The notes below the pieces were generated by a model. That model searched no databases. It was not told where the DNA came from and was given only the letters and a program-made list of their open reading frames with translations. A stretch of DNA of 64,000 bases from JBOFCO01 sp051646105 (GTDB lineage Bacteria; Pseudomonadota; Alphaproteobacteria; Rhodobacterales; Rhodobacteraceae). Each line of letters opens with the position of its first letter. The first letter of the stretch is position 1. Shown here in pieces: positions 55,829 to 64,000 of the stretch. The stretch is from contig JBOFCO010000238.1 in the NCBI GenBank assembly GCA_051646105.1, forward strand, positions 1 to 64,000, read 5' to 3'. The translations under genes and the position numbers were made by a program.

Positions 55829-56001
55829 GGCCTGCTCCGGTGGGAAGTGTCTTTGTGACAGAGTGGCGTCGCGCCGCCGGATTGTCCATCAGCGGCTTGT
55901 GCCCAATTCCTGCCACGATACCCGATTATCCAGACAATCAGGACAATGCCGCCGGTGATTCGGATTGGATTGTCGACCTTGCGTCGGAATGAAGATTTCA
56001 T
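55825..56001 (-). CDS. Possible 58-aa single-span membrane protein coupled to the nucleoside hydrolase
   Basis: From ATG 56001: MKSSFRRKVDNPIRITGG, then a hydrophobic span (IVLIVWIIGY) and a polar tail with one Cys. The TGA overlaps the hydrolase ATG by four bases, a coupling arrangement. The ribosome site is weak and the tail is not typical of a protein family, so this may be a chance frame. Longer in-frame starts reach 56046. Confidence 0.4.
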   Translation of the reverse strand: MKSSFRRKVDNPIRITGGIVLIVWIIGYRGRNWAQAADGQSGGATPLCHKDTSHRSRP

Positions 56002-56026
56002 CCTGCTGCGGGTCTCCAGGGTATGA

Positions 56027-56058
56027 GGCCCCGGTGACATGATCACCGGGGCCTTTTT
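56027..56058 (+). terminator. Strong hairpin, T-run on the plus strand
   Basis: AGGCCCCGGTGA, loop CATGA, TCACCGGGGCCT followed by TTTTC on the plus strand. It lies between two minus-strand genes, so the T-run side faces no annotated transcript. On the minus strand it follows the iron-binding protein gene and may still protect its 3' end. Confidence 0.65.
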
Positions 56059-56082
56059 CTACGATCCCGCGGTCAGGCCAGT

Positions 56083-57090
56083 TCAACCGTCGTAATTGAT
56101 CTCTTCCATGATGCGCAGCGCTTCGGGGCGGTGCTTGGCCACATCGACCAGCCCAAGCGCATCAGCCGTAAACGCGCCCCAGCCTGCGACAAGCTCTGAT
56201 ACCGGCACGCCGGGCTTCACCGGGAATTCGTGGTTGGTTTCGGCATAGATCTTCTGCGCTTCGTCGGAAACGAGGAACTCCATCAGCTTCAGTGCGGCAT
56301 CCTTGTTCGGCGCGGATTTCGTCATCGCCACGCCCGAGATGTTCATATGCGTTCCGCCACCTTCGAAGGTCGGAAAGACGATGCGCACCGAGTTGGCCCA
56401 TTCGGTCTGTTCCGGATCGGCCAGCATCTGCCCCATGTAGTAGGTGTTGCCCAGCGCGATGTCGCATTCGCCTGCCCAGATCGATTTCACCTGATCGCGG
56501 TCGCCGCCATCGGGTTTTTTCGCCAGGTTGGCCTTCAACCCCTCGGCCCAGGTCTTTGCCGCTTCCGGCCCGTGATGGGCGATAACGGCACCCAGAAGCG
56601 CGATGTTGTAATCATGCGTGCCCGAGCGGGTGCAGATGCGGCCCTTCCACTTCGGATCGGCCAGTTCCTCATAGGTGGTCACTTCGCCATCCGCCACGCG
56701 GTCCTTGCTGGCATAGACGATCCTGGCGCGGCTGGTCAGGCCGAACCAGTGATCGGCGGGGTCGCGCAGCGCTTCCGGGATCGCGGCCTCCAGCGCATCG
56801 GACTGCACGGGCTGCGTTACCCCGGCGTTCACCACTTCGGTCAAACGGGCGATATCGACCGTCATCACCAGATCGGCGGGGGACAGCTCGCCCTCGGCCA
56901 CCAGTTTTTCCACCATGCCCTTGTCGACAAAGGCCACGTTGACCGCGATGCCGGTTTCCTTGGTGAAGGCGTCGAACAATGGCTGCACCAGTTCGGGCTG
57001 GCGGTGGGAATAGACGTTGACCTCTTCCGCAAGGGCGGGGGCCGCCAGACCAGACAGGGCGGCGGACAGAAGGAACGGGCGGAGCTGCAT
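56083..57090 (-). CDS. Fe(3+) ABC transporter substrate-binding protein (FbpA/FutA type)
   Basis: A protein of 335 aa with a signal peptide (cut after APALAEE). Periplasmic binding fold: VNVYSHRQPELVQPLFDAFT, FGLTSRARIVYASKDR, DIALGNTYYMGQM with adjacent tyrosines that bind iron, and KPGVPVSELVAGWG. It captures ferric iron for an ABC importer. No permease or ATPase gene is adjacent, so those are elsewhere. The gap before it contains TTGACC and AT-rich DNA that may be its promoter. Confidence 0.9.
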   Translation of the reverse strand: MQLRPFLLSAALSGLAAPALAEEVNVYSHRQPELVQPLFDAFTKETGIAVNVAFVDKGMVEKLVAEGELSPADLVMTVDIARLTEVVNAGVTQPVQSDALEAAIPEALRDPADHWFGLTSRARIVYASKDRVADGEVTTYEELADPKWKGRICTRSGTHDYNIALLGAVIAHHGPEAAKTWAEGLKANLAKKPDGGDRDQVKSIWAGECDIALGNTYYMGQMLADPEQTEWANSVRIVFPTFEGGGTHMNISGVAMTKSAPNKDAALKLMEFLVSDEAQKIYAETNHEFPVKPGVPVSELVAGWGAFTADALGLVDVAKHRPEALRIMEEINYDG

Positions 57091-57159
57091 GGCAAACCTC
57101 GATGCGTTTCGATGCCGCCCAGATGCCTGACTAATTTTGTCGGGTCAATCCTGATTTTT

Positions 57160-58005
57160 TCAGTCGGGTAAATTCTCCGCACGCTCCGCCGCCTTGGCCC
57201 GGTTCCAAAGCGCATCCATTTCCGCAAGGTCGCTGTCGTCAGGCGATTTCCCCATCCGGGCCAGCGCGGCCTCTATCGAACGGAAACGGCGGATGAATTT
57301 CTGGTTGGTGCGGCGCAGGGCCGCTTCCGGGTCCACCTTCAGGTGCCGCGCCAGATTGGCCAGCACGAACAGCAGGTCGCCCATTTCATCCTCCAGCGCG
57401 TCGGCGGACAATTTGTCGCGCGCCGAGACAAGCTCGCGCGATTCCTCCACGATCTTGTCCAGCACCTCCGCTGTCGTCGGCCAGTCGAATCCGACACGCG
57501 CCGCCCGCGCCTGCAACTTCACAGCCCGCGTCAATCCCGGCAATCCGGCGGCCACCCCGTCAAGAACACCGCCCTCCTGCCGCTCGGCACGTTCGGCAGC
57601 CTTCATCCGTTCCCATTCCCGTGTCTGGTCCTCGGCACTGCGGCCATCGGGGCCGGGACCGAAGACATGCGGGTGACGCGCCAGCATCTTGTCGCTGATC
57701 GCCCGCACCACATCATCGAAACCGAAATGCCCGGCCTCTGCCGCCATCTGCGCGTGATAGACGACTTGAAACAGCAGATCGCCCAGTTCCCCCCGCAACT
57801 CCCCATATGCCTCGCGCTCGATGGCATCGGCGACCTCATAGGCCTCCTCGATCGTATAGGGCGCGATCGACGTGAAATCCTGTTCCAGATCCCAGGGGCA
57901 GCCGCCATCCGGGTCACGCAGCCGCGCCATGATTTCCAGCAGGCGCTGCATGCCGCCATTCGCGTCCTGAACCAGCGCGTCCGAATTCCGGCGATCCTTG
58001 GTCAT
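57160..58005 (-). CDS. mazG: Nucleoside triphosphate pyrophosphohydrolase
   Basis: A protein of 281 aa with two all-alpha MazG domains. The first: RLRDPDGGCPWDLEQDFTSI, TIEEAYEVADAIE and ELGDLLFQVVYHAQMA with Mg-binding Glu/Asp. The second: LEDEMGDLLFVLANLARHL. It hydrolyses NTPs, including non-canonical ones, to NMP and pyrophosphate. It is divergent from the M20 gene. Confidence 0.94.
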   Translation of the reverse strand: MTKDRRNSDALVQDANGGMQRLLEIMARLRDPDGGCPWDLEQDFTSIAPYTIEEAYEVADAIEREAYGELRGELGDLLFQVVYHAQMAAEAGHFGFDDVVRAISDKMLARHPHVFGPGPDGRSAEDQTREWERMKAAERAERQEGGVLDGVAAGLPGLTRAVKLQARAARVGFDWPTTAEVLDKIVEESRELVSARDKLSADALEDEMGDLLFVLANLARHLKVDPEAALRRTNQKFIRRFRSIEAALARMGKSPDDSDLAEMDALWNRAKAAERAENLPD

Positions 58006-58068
58006 GATGGGCTTCCTGCGTCGGGGATGTTAGATATGGGGAACCACAACAGCCAAGCAGAGTCCACC

Positions 58069-59241
58069 ATGCCCGTTCTGAACCGTATCGCCGATCTTGC
58101 GCCCGAGATGACGGAATGGCGGCGCTATCTGCACACGATCCCGGAACTGGAATTCGACCTGCATGACACGGCCGCCTTTGTTGCCGCGAAACTGCGGGAA
58201 TTCGGCGTGGATGAACTGCACGAAGGGATCGCGAAAACCGGCATCGTTGCCATCGTGAACGGGCAGGGAGCTGACAACCCCGATGCCCCCGTTATCGGTC
58301 TGCGCGCCGATATGGATGCGCTTCCGATTACGGAGATCACCGGCCTTCCCCATGCCTCCACCCGGCCCGGCGTCATGCATGCCTGCGGCCATGACGGGCA
58401 TACCGCCATGCTGCTTGGTGCCGCGAAATACCTGTGCGAGACGCGGCGCTTTTCCGGGCGGGTCGCGCTGATCTTTCAACCGGCAGAGGAGGAAGGCGGC
58501 GGCGGCGAGGTGATGGTGAAGGAAGGCGTGATGGAAAGATTCAACATTGCGCAGGTCTATGGCATCCACAATGCGCCGAACATCGCCCTGGGGCGCTTTG
58601 TCACCACGCCCGGCCCGCTGATGGCGGCGGTGGATACGGCGTGGGTGACGGTCACCGGCAAGGGGGGCCATGGGGCCACGCCGCACGATTGCATCGACCC
58701 GATCCCGGCAGCAGTCGGCATGATCGGCGCGCTGCAAACGATCGTCAGCCGCAATGTGTTCGCGCTGGATGAACTGGTGGTGTCGGTCACCCAGATCCAT
58801 TCCGGCACCGCCAGCAACATCATCCCCGAACAGGCGTGGTTCTGCGCCACGATCCGGTCATTCACGCCAGAGGTGCGGGGGCTGGCCGAACGTCGTTTCC
58901 GCGAGATCGTGGCGGGCCATGCCGCGGCCTATGGCGTTACGGTCGAGGTGAAATATGATCTTGGCTATCCGCCCACGGTCAACGATCCCGACAAGACCAC
59001 CTTTGCTGCCGAAGTCGCGGCCGAGGTGGCGGGCAGTGCAGGGGTCGACGCCAATTCCGGGAGAGAGATGGGTGCAGAGGATTTTTCCTATATGCTTCAG
59101 TCCCGTCCGGGGGCCTACCTGTTTCTTGGCGCCGGTCCCGGCGCGGGCCTGCACCACGCCGCCTTTGACTTCAACGACGAGATCGCGCCGGTCGGGGCAA
59201 GCTTCTTTGCAAGGCTGGTGGAGACGGCGCAACCGGTGTGA
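58069..59241 (+). CDS. M20 family amidohydrolase (hippurate/N-acyl-amino-acid hydrolase type)
   Basis: A protein of 390 aa: EWRRYLHTIPELEFDLHDTA, IGLRADMDALPITE, MHACGHDGHTAMLLGA (metal Cys/His), FQPAEEEGGGGEVMVKEG (catalytic Glu), dimer region GHGATPHDCIDPI, and the C-terminal GAEDFSYML. It hydrolyses N-acyl amino acids or related amides; the exact substrate is open. ATG 58069 gives the canonical length; an open frame extends far upstream on this strand but is antisense to mazG. Confidence 0.92.
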   Translation: MPVLNRIADLAPEMTEWRRYLHTIPELEFDLHDTAAFVAAKLREFGVDELHEGIAKTGIVAIVNGQGADNPDAPVIGLRADMDALPITEITGLPHASTRPGVMHACGHDGHTAMLLGAAKYLCETRRFSGRVALIFQPAEEEGGGGEVMVKEGVMERFNIAQVYGIHNAPNIALGRFVTTPGPLMAAVDTAWVTVTGKGGHGATPHDCIDPIPAAVGMIGALQTIVSRNVFALDELVVSVTQIHSGTASNIIPEQAWFCATIRSFTPEVRGLAERRFREIVAGHAAAYGVTVEVKYDLGYPPTVNDPDKTTFAAEVAAEVAGSAGVDANSGREMGAEDFSYMLQSRPGAYLFLGAGPGAGLHHAAFDFNDEIAPVGASFFARLVETAQPV

Positions 59242-59260
59242 GGGGTCTTACCACCGCTCT

Positions 59261-59638
59261 TCAGTCATCGGCATCATCGTCGCCGCCGTCACCTAGTATG
59301 CCGCCAGCTTTCTTTTTGACATATGAGTTGGCGACGGAACCAATTTTCTTTCCGAGGTTCTTTACAGGCTCCGGAAGTTTCATGAAGCTGTTGATATTGT
59401 TCGCAAAAGCGTAAGCTGTGTCCTGACTATGAATGCCGATTTCCTTTGACAGGATTTCAGCTAACTGTTCATCGCGCAGGTCCGCATACTCTTGCAGCTT
59501 TCCGTTTGTGTAGGCGTGCAGCGCCAGCTCCAGCAAGACCAAACGGTCCAGTTCATTGCGGCCATCGTCGGCAAGCAATTTTACGAGTTCATCATTGTGA
59601 CGTCGGAGAGTTTCAAGTGCATCGTCTTCTTCGGGCAT
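59261..59638 (-). CDS. AT-rich hypothetical protein
   Basis: A protein of 125 aa, acidic at the ends (PEEDDALETL, and the final GDGGDDDADD) and helical between (ELDRLVLLELALHAYTNGKL). No recognised domain. GGGGGTG precedes ATG 59638. GC content is visibly lower than both neighbours, a sign of recent acquisition. A Gly-Asp tail after KKKAGGILG looks disordered. Function unknown. Confidence 0.65.
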   Translation of the reverse strand: MPEEDDALETLRRHNDELVKLLADDGRNELDRLVLLELALHAYTNGKLQEYADLRDEQLAEILSKEIGIHSQDTAYAFANNINSFMKLPEPVKNLGKKIGSVANSYVKKKAGGILGDGGDDDADD

Positions 59639-59855
59639 GATCACCCCCAAAATGTGCATCTGACACTTACCGAGAGACTATCCGTAAATAGAGATTCTGA
59701 CTATTCCCTTTCTTGATCGCGGCCCGCGAGGGCTCATGGCGAATGCGCCCGCCTTGACCTTCCGCCCCGGAACCGACAGGCTTTCGCCGCCCGGATCGGT
59801 GGCGTCTCCGGCCTGAACGACGCTGACAACAATGCTTCTGCCAGCGGAGCCGCCC

Positions 59856-60821
59856 ATGTCTCTCGAAGACGCGAAACATCAGGTCGATCTGGCCTTTACC
59901 CGCCCGGAACGGCGCGGTTTGGCCTATGAAAACGCATTTGGCGGCGCGACCAGTTTCCTGCGGCGGCGCTATACGAAAGACCTGACCGGCGTCGATCTGG
60001 CCATTACCGGTGTGCCCTTCGATCAGGCGGTGACGCATCGCGGCGGGACCCGTTTCGGCCCGCGCGCGATCCGCGAGGCCAGCGCCTTGCAACCTTTCGA
60101 TCCGCCCTATGGCTGGGGATATTCCCCGCTGGAGGAGATGGAGATCGTCGATTACGGCGATCTGGCCTTTGATTATGCCAGGGTCTCCGATTTCCCCGAC
60201 AGGCTGACCGCGCATATCCGTACGATCCTCGCTGCTGGTGCTGGTACCATCACCTTGGGCGGCGATCACTACATCACCTTCCCGATCCTGAAGGCCTATG
60301 CCGAGAAATCCGGCCCCGTCAGCCTGCTGCATTTCGATGCCCATTCCGACACCTGGCCGGATGACGATTTCACCCGCATCGATCACGGCACCATGTTCTA
60401 CAAGGCGATCAAGTCAGGGATCATCGACCCGGCGACGAGCGTTCAGGTCGGCATCCGCACCCACAACGATGATTACATGGGCGTCAACGTGATCGACGCG
60501 CGCGAGGTGCATGAAACCGGCGCGGCAGCGGTTGTGAGGAAGATCAGGGGAATTCTGGGCGACCGGCCCACTTATCTGACCTTCGATATCGATTGCCTTG
60601 ATCCCGCCTTTGCGCCGGGCACCGGCACGCCTGTCTGGGGCGGGCTGGCAAGCTGGCAGGTGGCGGCGATCCTGCGCGATCTGGCTGGGGTCACCATGGT
60701 CGGCGGCGATGTGGTCGAGGTGTCGCCCGCCTATGACACCACCGGGGCCACCGCGATCGCCGGGGCGCATGTCGCGCATGAACTGATCTGCCTTTACGGC
60801 TGGACGCGGCGAAAGGCATGA
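59856..60821 (+). CDS. speB: Agmatinase (ureohydrolase family)
   Basis: A protein of 321 aa with the two-manganese site: GGDHYITFPIL, HFDAHSDTW and FDIDCLDPAFAPGTGTP. Substrate loop HNDDYMGVNVIDA. It hydrolyses agmatine to putrescine and urea. It could act on guanidino-acids, as the family is broad. ATG 59856 (MSLEDAKHQV) has GGAG upstream. The DUF1499 gene overlaps by four bases. Confidence 0.9.
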   Translation: MSLEDAKHQVDLAFTRPERRGLAYENAFGGATSFLRRRYTKDLTGVDLAITGVPFDQAVTHRGGTRFGPRAIREASALQPFDPPYGWGYSPLEEMEIVDYGDLAFDYARVSDFPDRLTAHIRTILAAGAGTITLGGDHYITFPILKAYAEKSGPVSLLHFDAHSDTWPDDDFTRIDHGTMFYKAIKSGIIDPATSVQVGIRTHNDDYMGVNVIDAREVHETGAAAVVRKIRGILGDRPTYLTFDIDCLDPAFAPGTGTPVWGGLASWQVAAILRDLAGVTMVGGDVVEVSPAYDTTGATAIAGAHVAHELICLYGWTRRKA

Positions 60822-61303
60822 AGATCGCGCTGCTTGTCGCCGTGCTGACGGTCGTGGTGCTTATGGCCTATGTCCGGCTTGCGCCCGTCGATCCGGCGCG
60901 CTGGCATGTCGATCCGCTCGCCCCCGTTTTTGATGCTTCGGGCATGGCGGCCTTTTGCCCCGAACCGGGCAGCCGGTACGACATGACCGGCCCTGACCCC
61001 GCGACCCTGCTGGGTGAGTTCGATCATCAGGTCATCTCCACTCCTCGGTCACGACGGATTGTTGGCAGTCCCGATGAAGGGCTGATGACATGGGAAATCC
61101 GCTCTGCCTTCTGGGGCTTTCCCGATTACGTGACCGCGACCACCTTCCGCGGGCCGGACGTGGCGCATCTGTGCGTGGTGTCCCGCCAGCGCTTCGGGCG
61201 CAGGGATTTCGGCGTGAACGCACGCCGCCTGCGGGGCTGGTTGCAGGAAATGGCGGGCTGGACGGAGCCGCCCGATCTGCGCTGGTCGCCGCCCGGCAGG
61301 TGA
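60818..61303 (+). CDS. DUF1499 family protein
   Basis: A protein of 161 aa with an N-terminal hydrophobic stretch ([20 protein letters not shown]), probably an anchor, then the DUF1499 domain ([32 protein letters not shown]). Role unknown. It is coupled to speB by ATGA. Confidence 0.82.
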   Translation: MKIALLVAVLTVVVLMAYVRLAPVDPARWHVDPLAPVFDASGMAAFCPEPGSRYDMTGPDPATLLGEFDHQVISTPRSRRIVGSPDEGLMTWEIRSAFWGFPDYVTATTFRGPDVAHLCVVSRQRFGRRDFGVNARRLRGWLQEMAGWTEPPDLRWSPPGR

Positions 61304-61361
61304 TTGCGCCACTGTCGCCAATCCTCTTGACCGCCGCGCGCGGACGGGCCAAATCGCGCGG

Positions 61362-62417
61362 ATGGTTCCGCTTGACCGCCTTGCCCAGATCACCCGGCGC
61401 TTCGAGTTTCTCGAGGCGAAGCTGTCGGCTGGCGCGGCCCCGTCCGAAATTGCCGGCCTGAGCCGCGAATATTCCGACCTGAAACCGGTGGTGGCCGAGA
61501 TCGCCGCCTATCGAACGGCGCTGACAGACCTGACTGATGCCGAGGCGATGCTGGCCGATCCGGAAATGCGGGCGCTGGCCGAATCCGAAATCCCCGTCCT
61601 CAGGGCGCGAATCCCGGAAATGGAACAGGCGCTGCGGCTGGCACTGCTGCCAAAGGATGCCGCCGATGCCCGCCCCGCGATCCTTGAAATCCGTCCCGGC
61701 ACCGGCGGAGAGGAAGCGGCGCTGTTCGCGGGTGACCTGTTGCGCATGTATCAGCGCCATGCGGAATCGCGGGGCTGGCGGTTCCAGATGCTCGACCTGT
61801 CGGAGACAGAGCTTGGCGGCATCAAGGAAGCCGTGGCCCGGATCGAGGGCGAGGGCGTCTTTGCCCGGATGAAGTTCGAAAGCGGTGTCCACCGCGTGCA
61901 GCGCGTGCCGGAAACCGAAAGCGGCGGGCGCATCCACACCTCTGCCGCGACCGTGGCCGTGCTGCCGGAAGCAGAGGAAGTGGATATCGACATCCCCGCC
62001 GCCGATATCCGCATCGACACCATGCGGGCATCCGGCGCGGGCGGGCAGCATGTGAACACCACCGACAGCGCCGTGCGCATCACCCATATCCCCACCGGGA
62101 TCGTGGTGACGAGCTCGGAAAAATCCCAGCACCAGAACCGCGCGAACGCCATGGCGGTGCTGCGGGCCCGGCTTTACGACATGGAGCGCAGCCGCGCCGC
62201 AGATCAGCGTGCTGCGGACCGCAAATCGCAGGTGGGGTCCGGCGACCGTTCGGAACGCATCCGCACCTACAACTTTCCGCAGGGCCGGATGACGGATCAT
62301 CGCATCAACCTGACGCTTTATGCGTTGTCGCAGATCATGGCCGGGGGGCTGGATGACATCATCGATGCGCTGGTGGCCAACGATCAGGCCGCCCGACTGG
62401 CGGAGATGGAGGCGTGA
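61362..62417 (+). CDS. prfA: Peptide chain release factor 1
   Basis: A protein of 351 aa. Codon-recognition tripeptide P-E-T in [20 protein letters not shown] (PxT of RF1) and the catalytic GGQ in [16 protein letters not shown] (Gln229). Recognises UAA and UAG on the ribosome. The GTG start of prmC overlaps its stop (GTGA), so release factor and its methylase are co-translated. Confidence 0.96.
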   Translation: MVPLDRLAQITRRFEFLEAKLSAGAAPSEIAGLSREYSDLKPVVAEIAAYRTALTDLTDAEAMLADPEMRALAESEIPVLRARIPEMEQALRLALLPKDAADARPAILEIRPGTGGEEAALFAGDLLRMYQRHAESRGWRFQMLDLSETELGGIKEAVARIEGEGVFARMKFESGVHRVQRVPETESGGRIHTSAATVAVLPEAEEVDIDIPAADIRIDTMRASGAGGQHVNTTDSAVRITHIPTGIVVTSSEKSQHQNRANAMAVLRARLYDMERSRAADQRAADRKSQVGSGDRSERIRTYNFPQGRMTDHRINLTLYALSQIMAGGLDDIIDALVANDQAARLAEMEA

Positions 62418-63271
62418 CCGTCGGCGAAGTGCTGCGCGAATCCGCGCAGCGGCTGGCACAGGCCGGTATCCCTGACGCTGCCCGCGATGCGCGCTGGCTG
62501 ATGGCCTATGCGCTTGGCATACCCGTCGACCGGCTGACGCTGCATATGCCAGATGAGATGACCGCGCCCCAGGTCACGGCATATGAGGCTGCGGTTGCCG
62601 CGCGGCTCGCCCGCCAGCCCGTGGCCCAGATCATCGGAAATCGCCAGTTCTGGGGTCTTGCCTTCCGCGTGACGCGCGACACGCTTGATCCGCGCCCTGA
62701 TACGGAGGCGCTGGTGGCCGAGGCTGTCCAGTCCCCTTTCATGAACATGCTCGATCTGGGCACGGGCACGGGGTGCATCCTGCTGTCCTGTCTGAAATCC
62801 ATGCCCATTGCGCGCGGTCTTGGCGTCGATATTTCTGCCGCCGCGCTGGAGGTTGCCCGCGAAAATGCCCGGTCACTGGGCCTCGCAGCGCGCGCCAGCT
62901 TTCGCGTCTCGGACTGGTTTTCCGCCGTGCCGGGACGTTATGACCTGATCGTGTCGAACCCGCCGTATATTGCCGCCGACGAGATGCCTGGCCTTGCCCC
63001 CGAGGTGCGCGACTGGGAACCGCATCTGGCGCTGACGCCGGGTGGCGACGGGCTGGATGCCTATCGCATCATCGCCCGCAATGCGTCGGCGCGGCTGATG
63101 GCCGGTGGGCGGCTGCTGGTGGAAATTGGCCCGACGCAGGGGCAAGCGGTTTCCGCGCTTTTGGCCGCTGCGGGGCTGGAGGCAGTTTCCATCCTGCAAG
63201 ACTTTGACGGCCGCGACCGGGTGGTGCGTGCGGTCAAGCCCGGCGATACCGACAGTTGCGGCTGCGCCTGA
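62414..63271 (+). CDS. prmC: Release factor glutamine methyltransferase
   Basis: A protein of 285 aa. SAM motif [19 protein letters not shown] and the catalytic NPPY at Asn182. It methylates the GGQ glutamine of release factors. GTG 62414 overlaps the prfA stop. C-terminal residues SCGCA are unusual for the family and may be a small extension. Confidence 0.95.
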   Translation: MTVGEVLRESAQRLAQAGIPDAARDARWLMAYALGIPVDRLTLHMPDEMTAPQVTAYEAAVAARLARQPVAQIIGNRQFWGLAFRVTRDTLDPRPDTEALVAEAVQSPFMNMLDLGTGTGCILLSCLKSMPIARGLGVDISAAALEVARENARSLGLAARASFRVSDWFSAVPGRYDLIVSNPPYIAADEMPGLAPEVRDWEPHLALTPGGDGLDAYRIIARNASARLMAGGRLLVEIGPTQGQAVSALLAAAGLEAVSILQDFDGRDRVVRAVKPGDTDSCGCA

Positions 63272-63466
63272 GGCTGCGGCTTTTCCCCGTCCCCGCGCAG
63301 AATCTTCTTGTCAGCCCTGCATAGCTGTGTTTAACCCCTCCTGCGCAGGTCGGGCGGTATTCGGCCCCCGTGGCGCAAGCAAGCCTGACATTGTGGGATC
63401 GACGACAGGGTACGAAACCCCGGCGATCCCAGGCAGGGCCAGACCAAGGCTGGAATCAAAAGCACA

Positions 63467-64000
63467 ATGAGATCATCCAAGTCCCGTTCGCGTTCGAAAT
63501 CGAACCGCCAGCGCAGCATTGGCAACATCATCAATCGCGTCTTCGACAGTTCCGGTCCCGAAGGCAAGGTGCGCGGCACCCCGCAGCAGATCATCGAAAA
63601 GTATCTGATGCTGGCCCGCGATGCGCAGCTTTCCAACGACAGGGTGGCAGCGGAAGCCTTTCTTCAGCACGCGGAACATTACACGCGGATGCTGGGTGAG
63701 GCGCAGCGCGAATTGCAGCGCGAGCAGGAACAGCGTCAGGGCAGTCAGAACATCGGCGGCCAGAATTATGGTGGCCAAGGCTATGCCGGGCAGGGTCAGA
63801 ATGGCAACGGCCAGAACGGAAACGGCCAGGGTGGCGGTTACCAGAACGACCGCCGTGATCAGCCCCGCGATTTCGGTGGCAGGGACGATCAGCCCGTCTA
63901 TAGCCCCGATGAGACACAGCCAGAAATCAACGCTCACGGCGAAGCCGATGACAGCGGTCTCCACCGTTTTGTTTCCGGCATGGGAGACGACGACCGGGAA
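63467..64000 (+). CDS. DUF4167 domain protein, 3' end outside the window
   Basis: The frame is open from ATG 63467 to the edge (178 codons). The first 80 residues are basic then helical: SSKSRSRSKSNRQRSIGNII, VFDSSGPEGKVRGTPQQIIE, YLMLARDAQLSNDRVAAEAF, the DUF4167 signature. A Gln/Gly/Asn repeat tract follows (GQNYGGQGYAGQGQNGNGQN) and an acidic segment. DUF4167 proteins are alphaproteobacterial and of unknown function. It follows prmC after 195 bases with no other gene seen. Confidence 0.88.
   Translation, partial: MRSSKSRSRSKSNRQRSIGNIINRVFDSSGPEGKVRGTPQQIIEKYLMLARDAQLSNDRVAAEAFLQHAEHYTRMLGEAQRELQREQEQRQGSQNIGGQNYGGQGYAGQGQNGNGQNGNGQGGGYQNDRRDQPRDFGGRDDQPVYSPDETQPEINAHGEADDSGLHRFVSGMGDDDRE

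Noticed and set aside
57136..57160. CTGA-AAAAA-TCAG hairpin as mazG terminator
   Set aside because: The stem is only 4 bp and would not be stable. It is more likely part of the AT-rich promoter region of the iron-binding protein gene.

Overview
The window is high-GC bacterial chromosome from an alphaproteobacterium of the order Rhodobacterales (Rhodobacteraceae/Paracoccaceae type). The grounds are gene content and gene order, not a database search: a full Rhodobacter-type gene transfer agent (GTA) cluster followed by cysE, a pyruvate dehydrogenase E1-beta carrying its own lipoyl domain, a SqrR-type sulfide sensor, and the ftsB-pdhA-pdhB-pdhC arrangement. The genus cannot be named from what is visible.

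Layout. 1-4.3 kb: a truncated acyl-CoA synthetase, a cupin-type XRE regulator, a RidA protein and a CPA1 antiporter. 4.4-9.4 kb: tRNA-Gly(CCC), a DUF4202 protein, a sulfur module (TauE/SafE exporter, YeeE/YedE importer, SqrR-like repressor), a flavin reductase, a probable sRNA or attenuator, a 48-aa ORF and thpR. 9.5-17.8 kb: a fatty-acid synthesis locus (fabG, acpP, fabF, mltG) broken up by a large DUF4344 metallopeptidase, a decapitated DNA methyltransferase next to an AT-rich small gene, and a Dps. 17.8-19.0 kb: a divergent DUF1772/TetR pair. 19.1-34.6 kb: the GTA cluster (terminases, portal, g3.5, protease, capsid, connectors, tail tube, chaperones, tape measure, baseplate), a DUF2793 gene and a small conserved gene, ending at cysE. 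35.4-43.8 kb: pdhCBA, ftsB, class I aldolase, a secreted tannase-like esterase and pgk. 43.9-51.9 kb: two cyclophilins, tyrS, anmK, rarD, DUF1097, eno, an EamA transporter and a Fur-family regulator. 52-64 kb: an EEP nuclease, a DUF2238 protein, selO, a nucleoside hydrolase, an iron-binding periplasmic protein, mazG, an M20 amidohydrolase, an AT-rich orphan gene, agmatinase, DUF1499, prfA, prmC and the start of a DUF4167 gene.

How it fits together. Most of the window is core metabolism (lower glycolysis plus PDH, fatty acid synthesis, translation termination). The GTA is the most system-like element: about 19 genes on one strand, mostly overlapping or a few bases apart, with intact catalytic motifs, so it looks functional. 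Its leader holds a CtrA-like box, a sigma70-like promoter and a terminator-like hairpin overlapped by a 10-codon ORF. The two long intergenic gaps of the cluster each hold a strong hairpin, and the two gaps bracket the portal-to-capsid block. Accessory or acquired DNA is limited to the 13.8-14.7 kb islet, the 59.3-59.6 kb gene and perhaps the DUF4344 gene.
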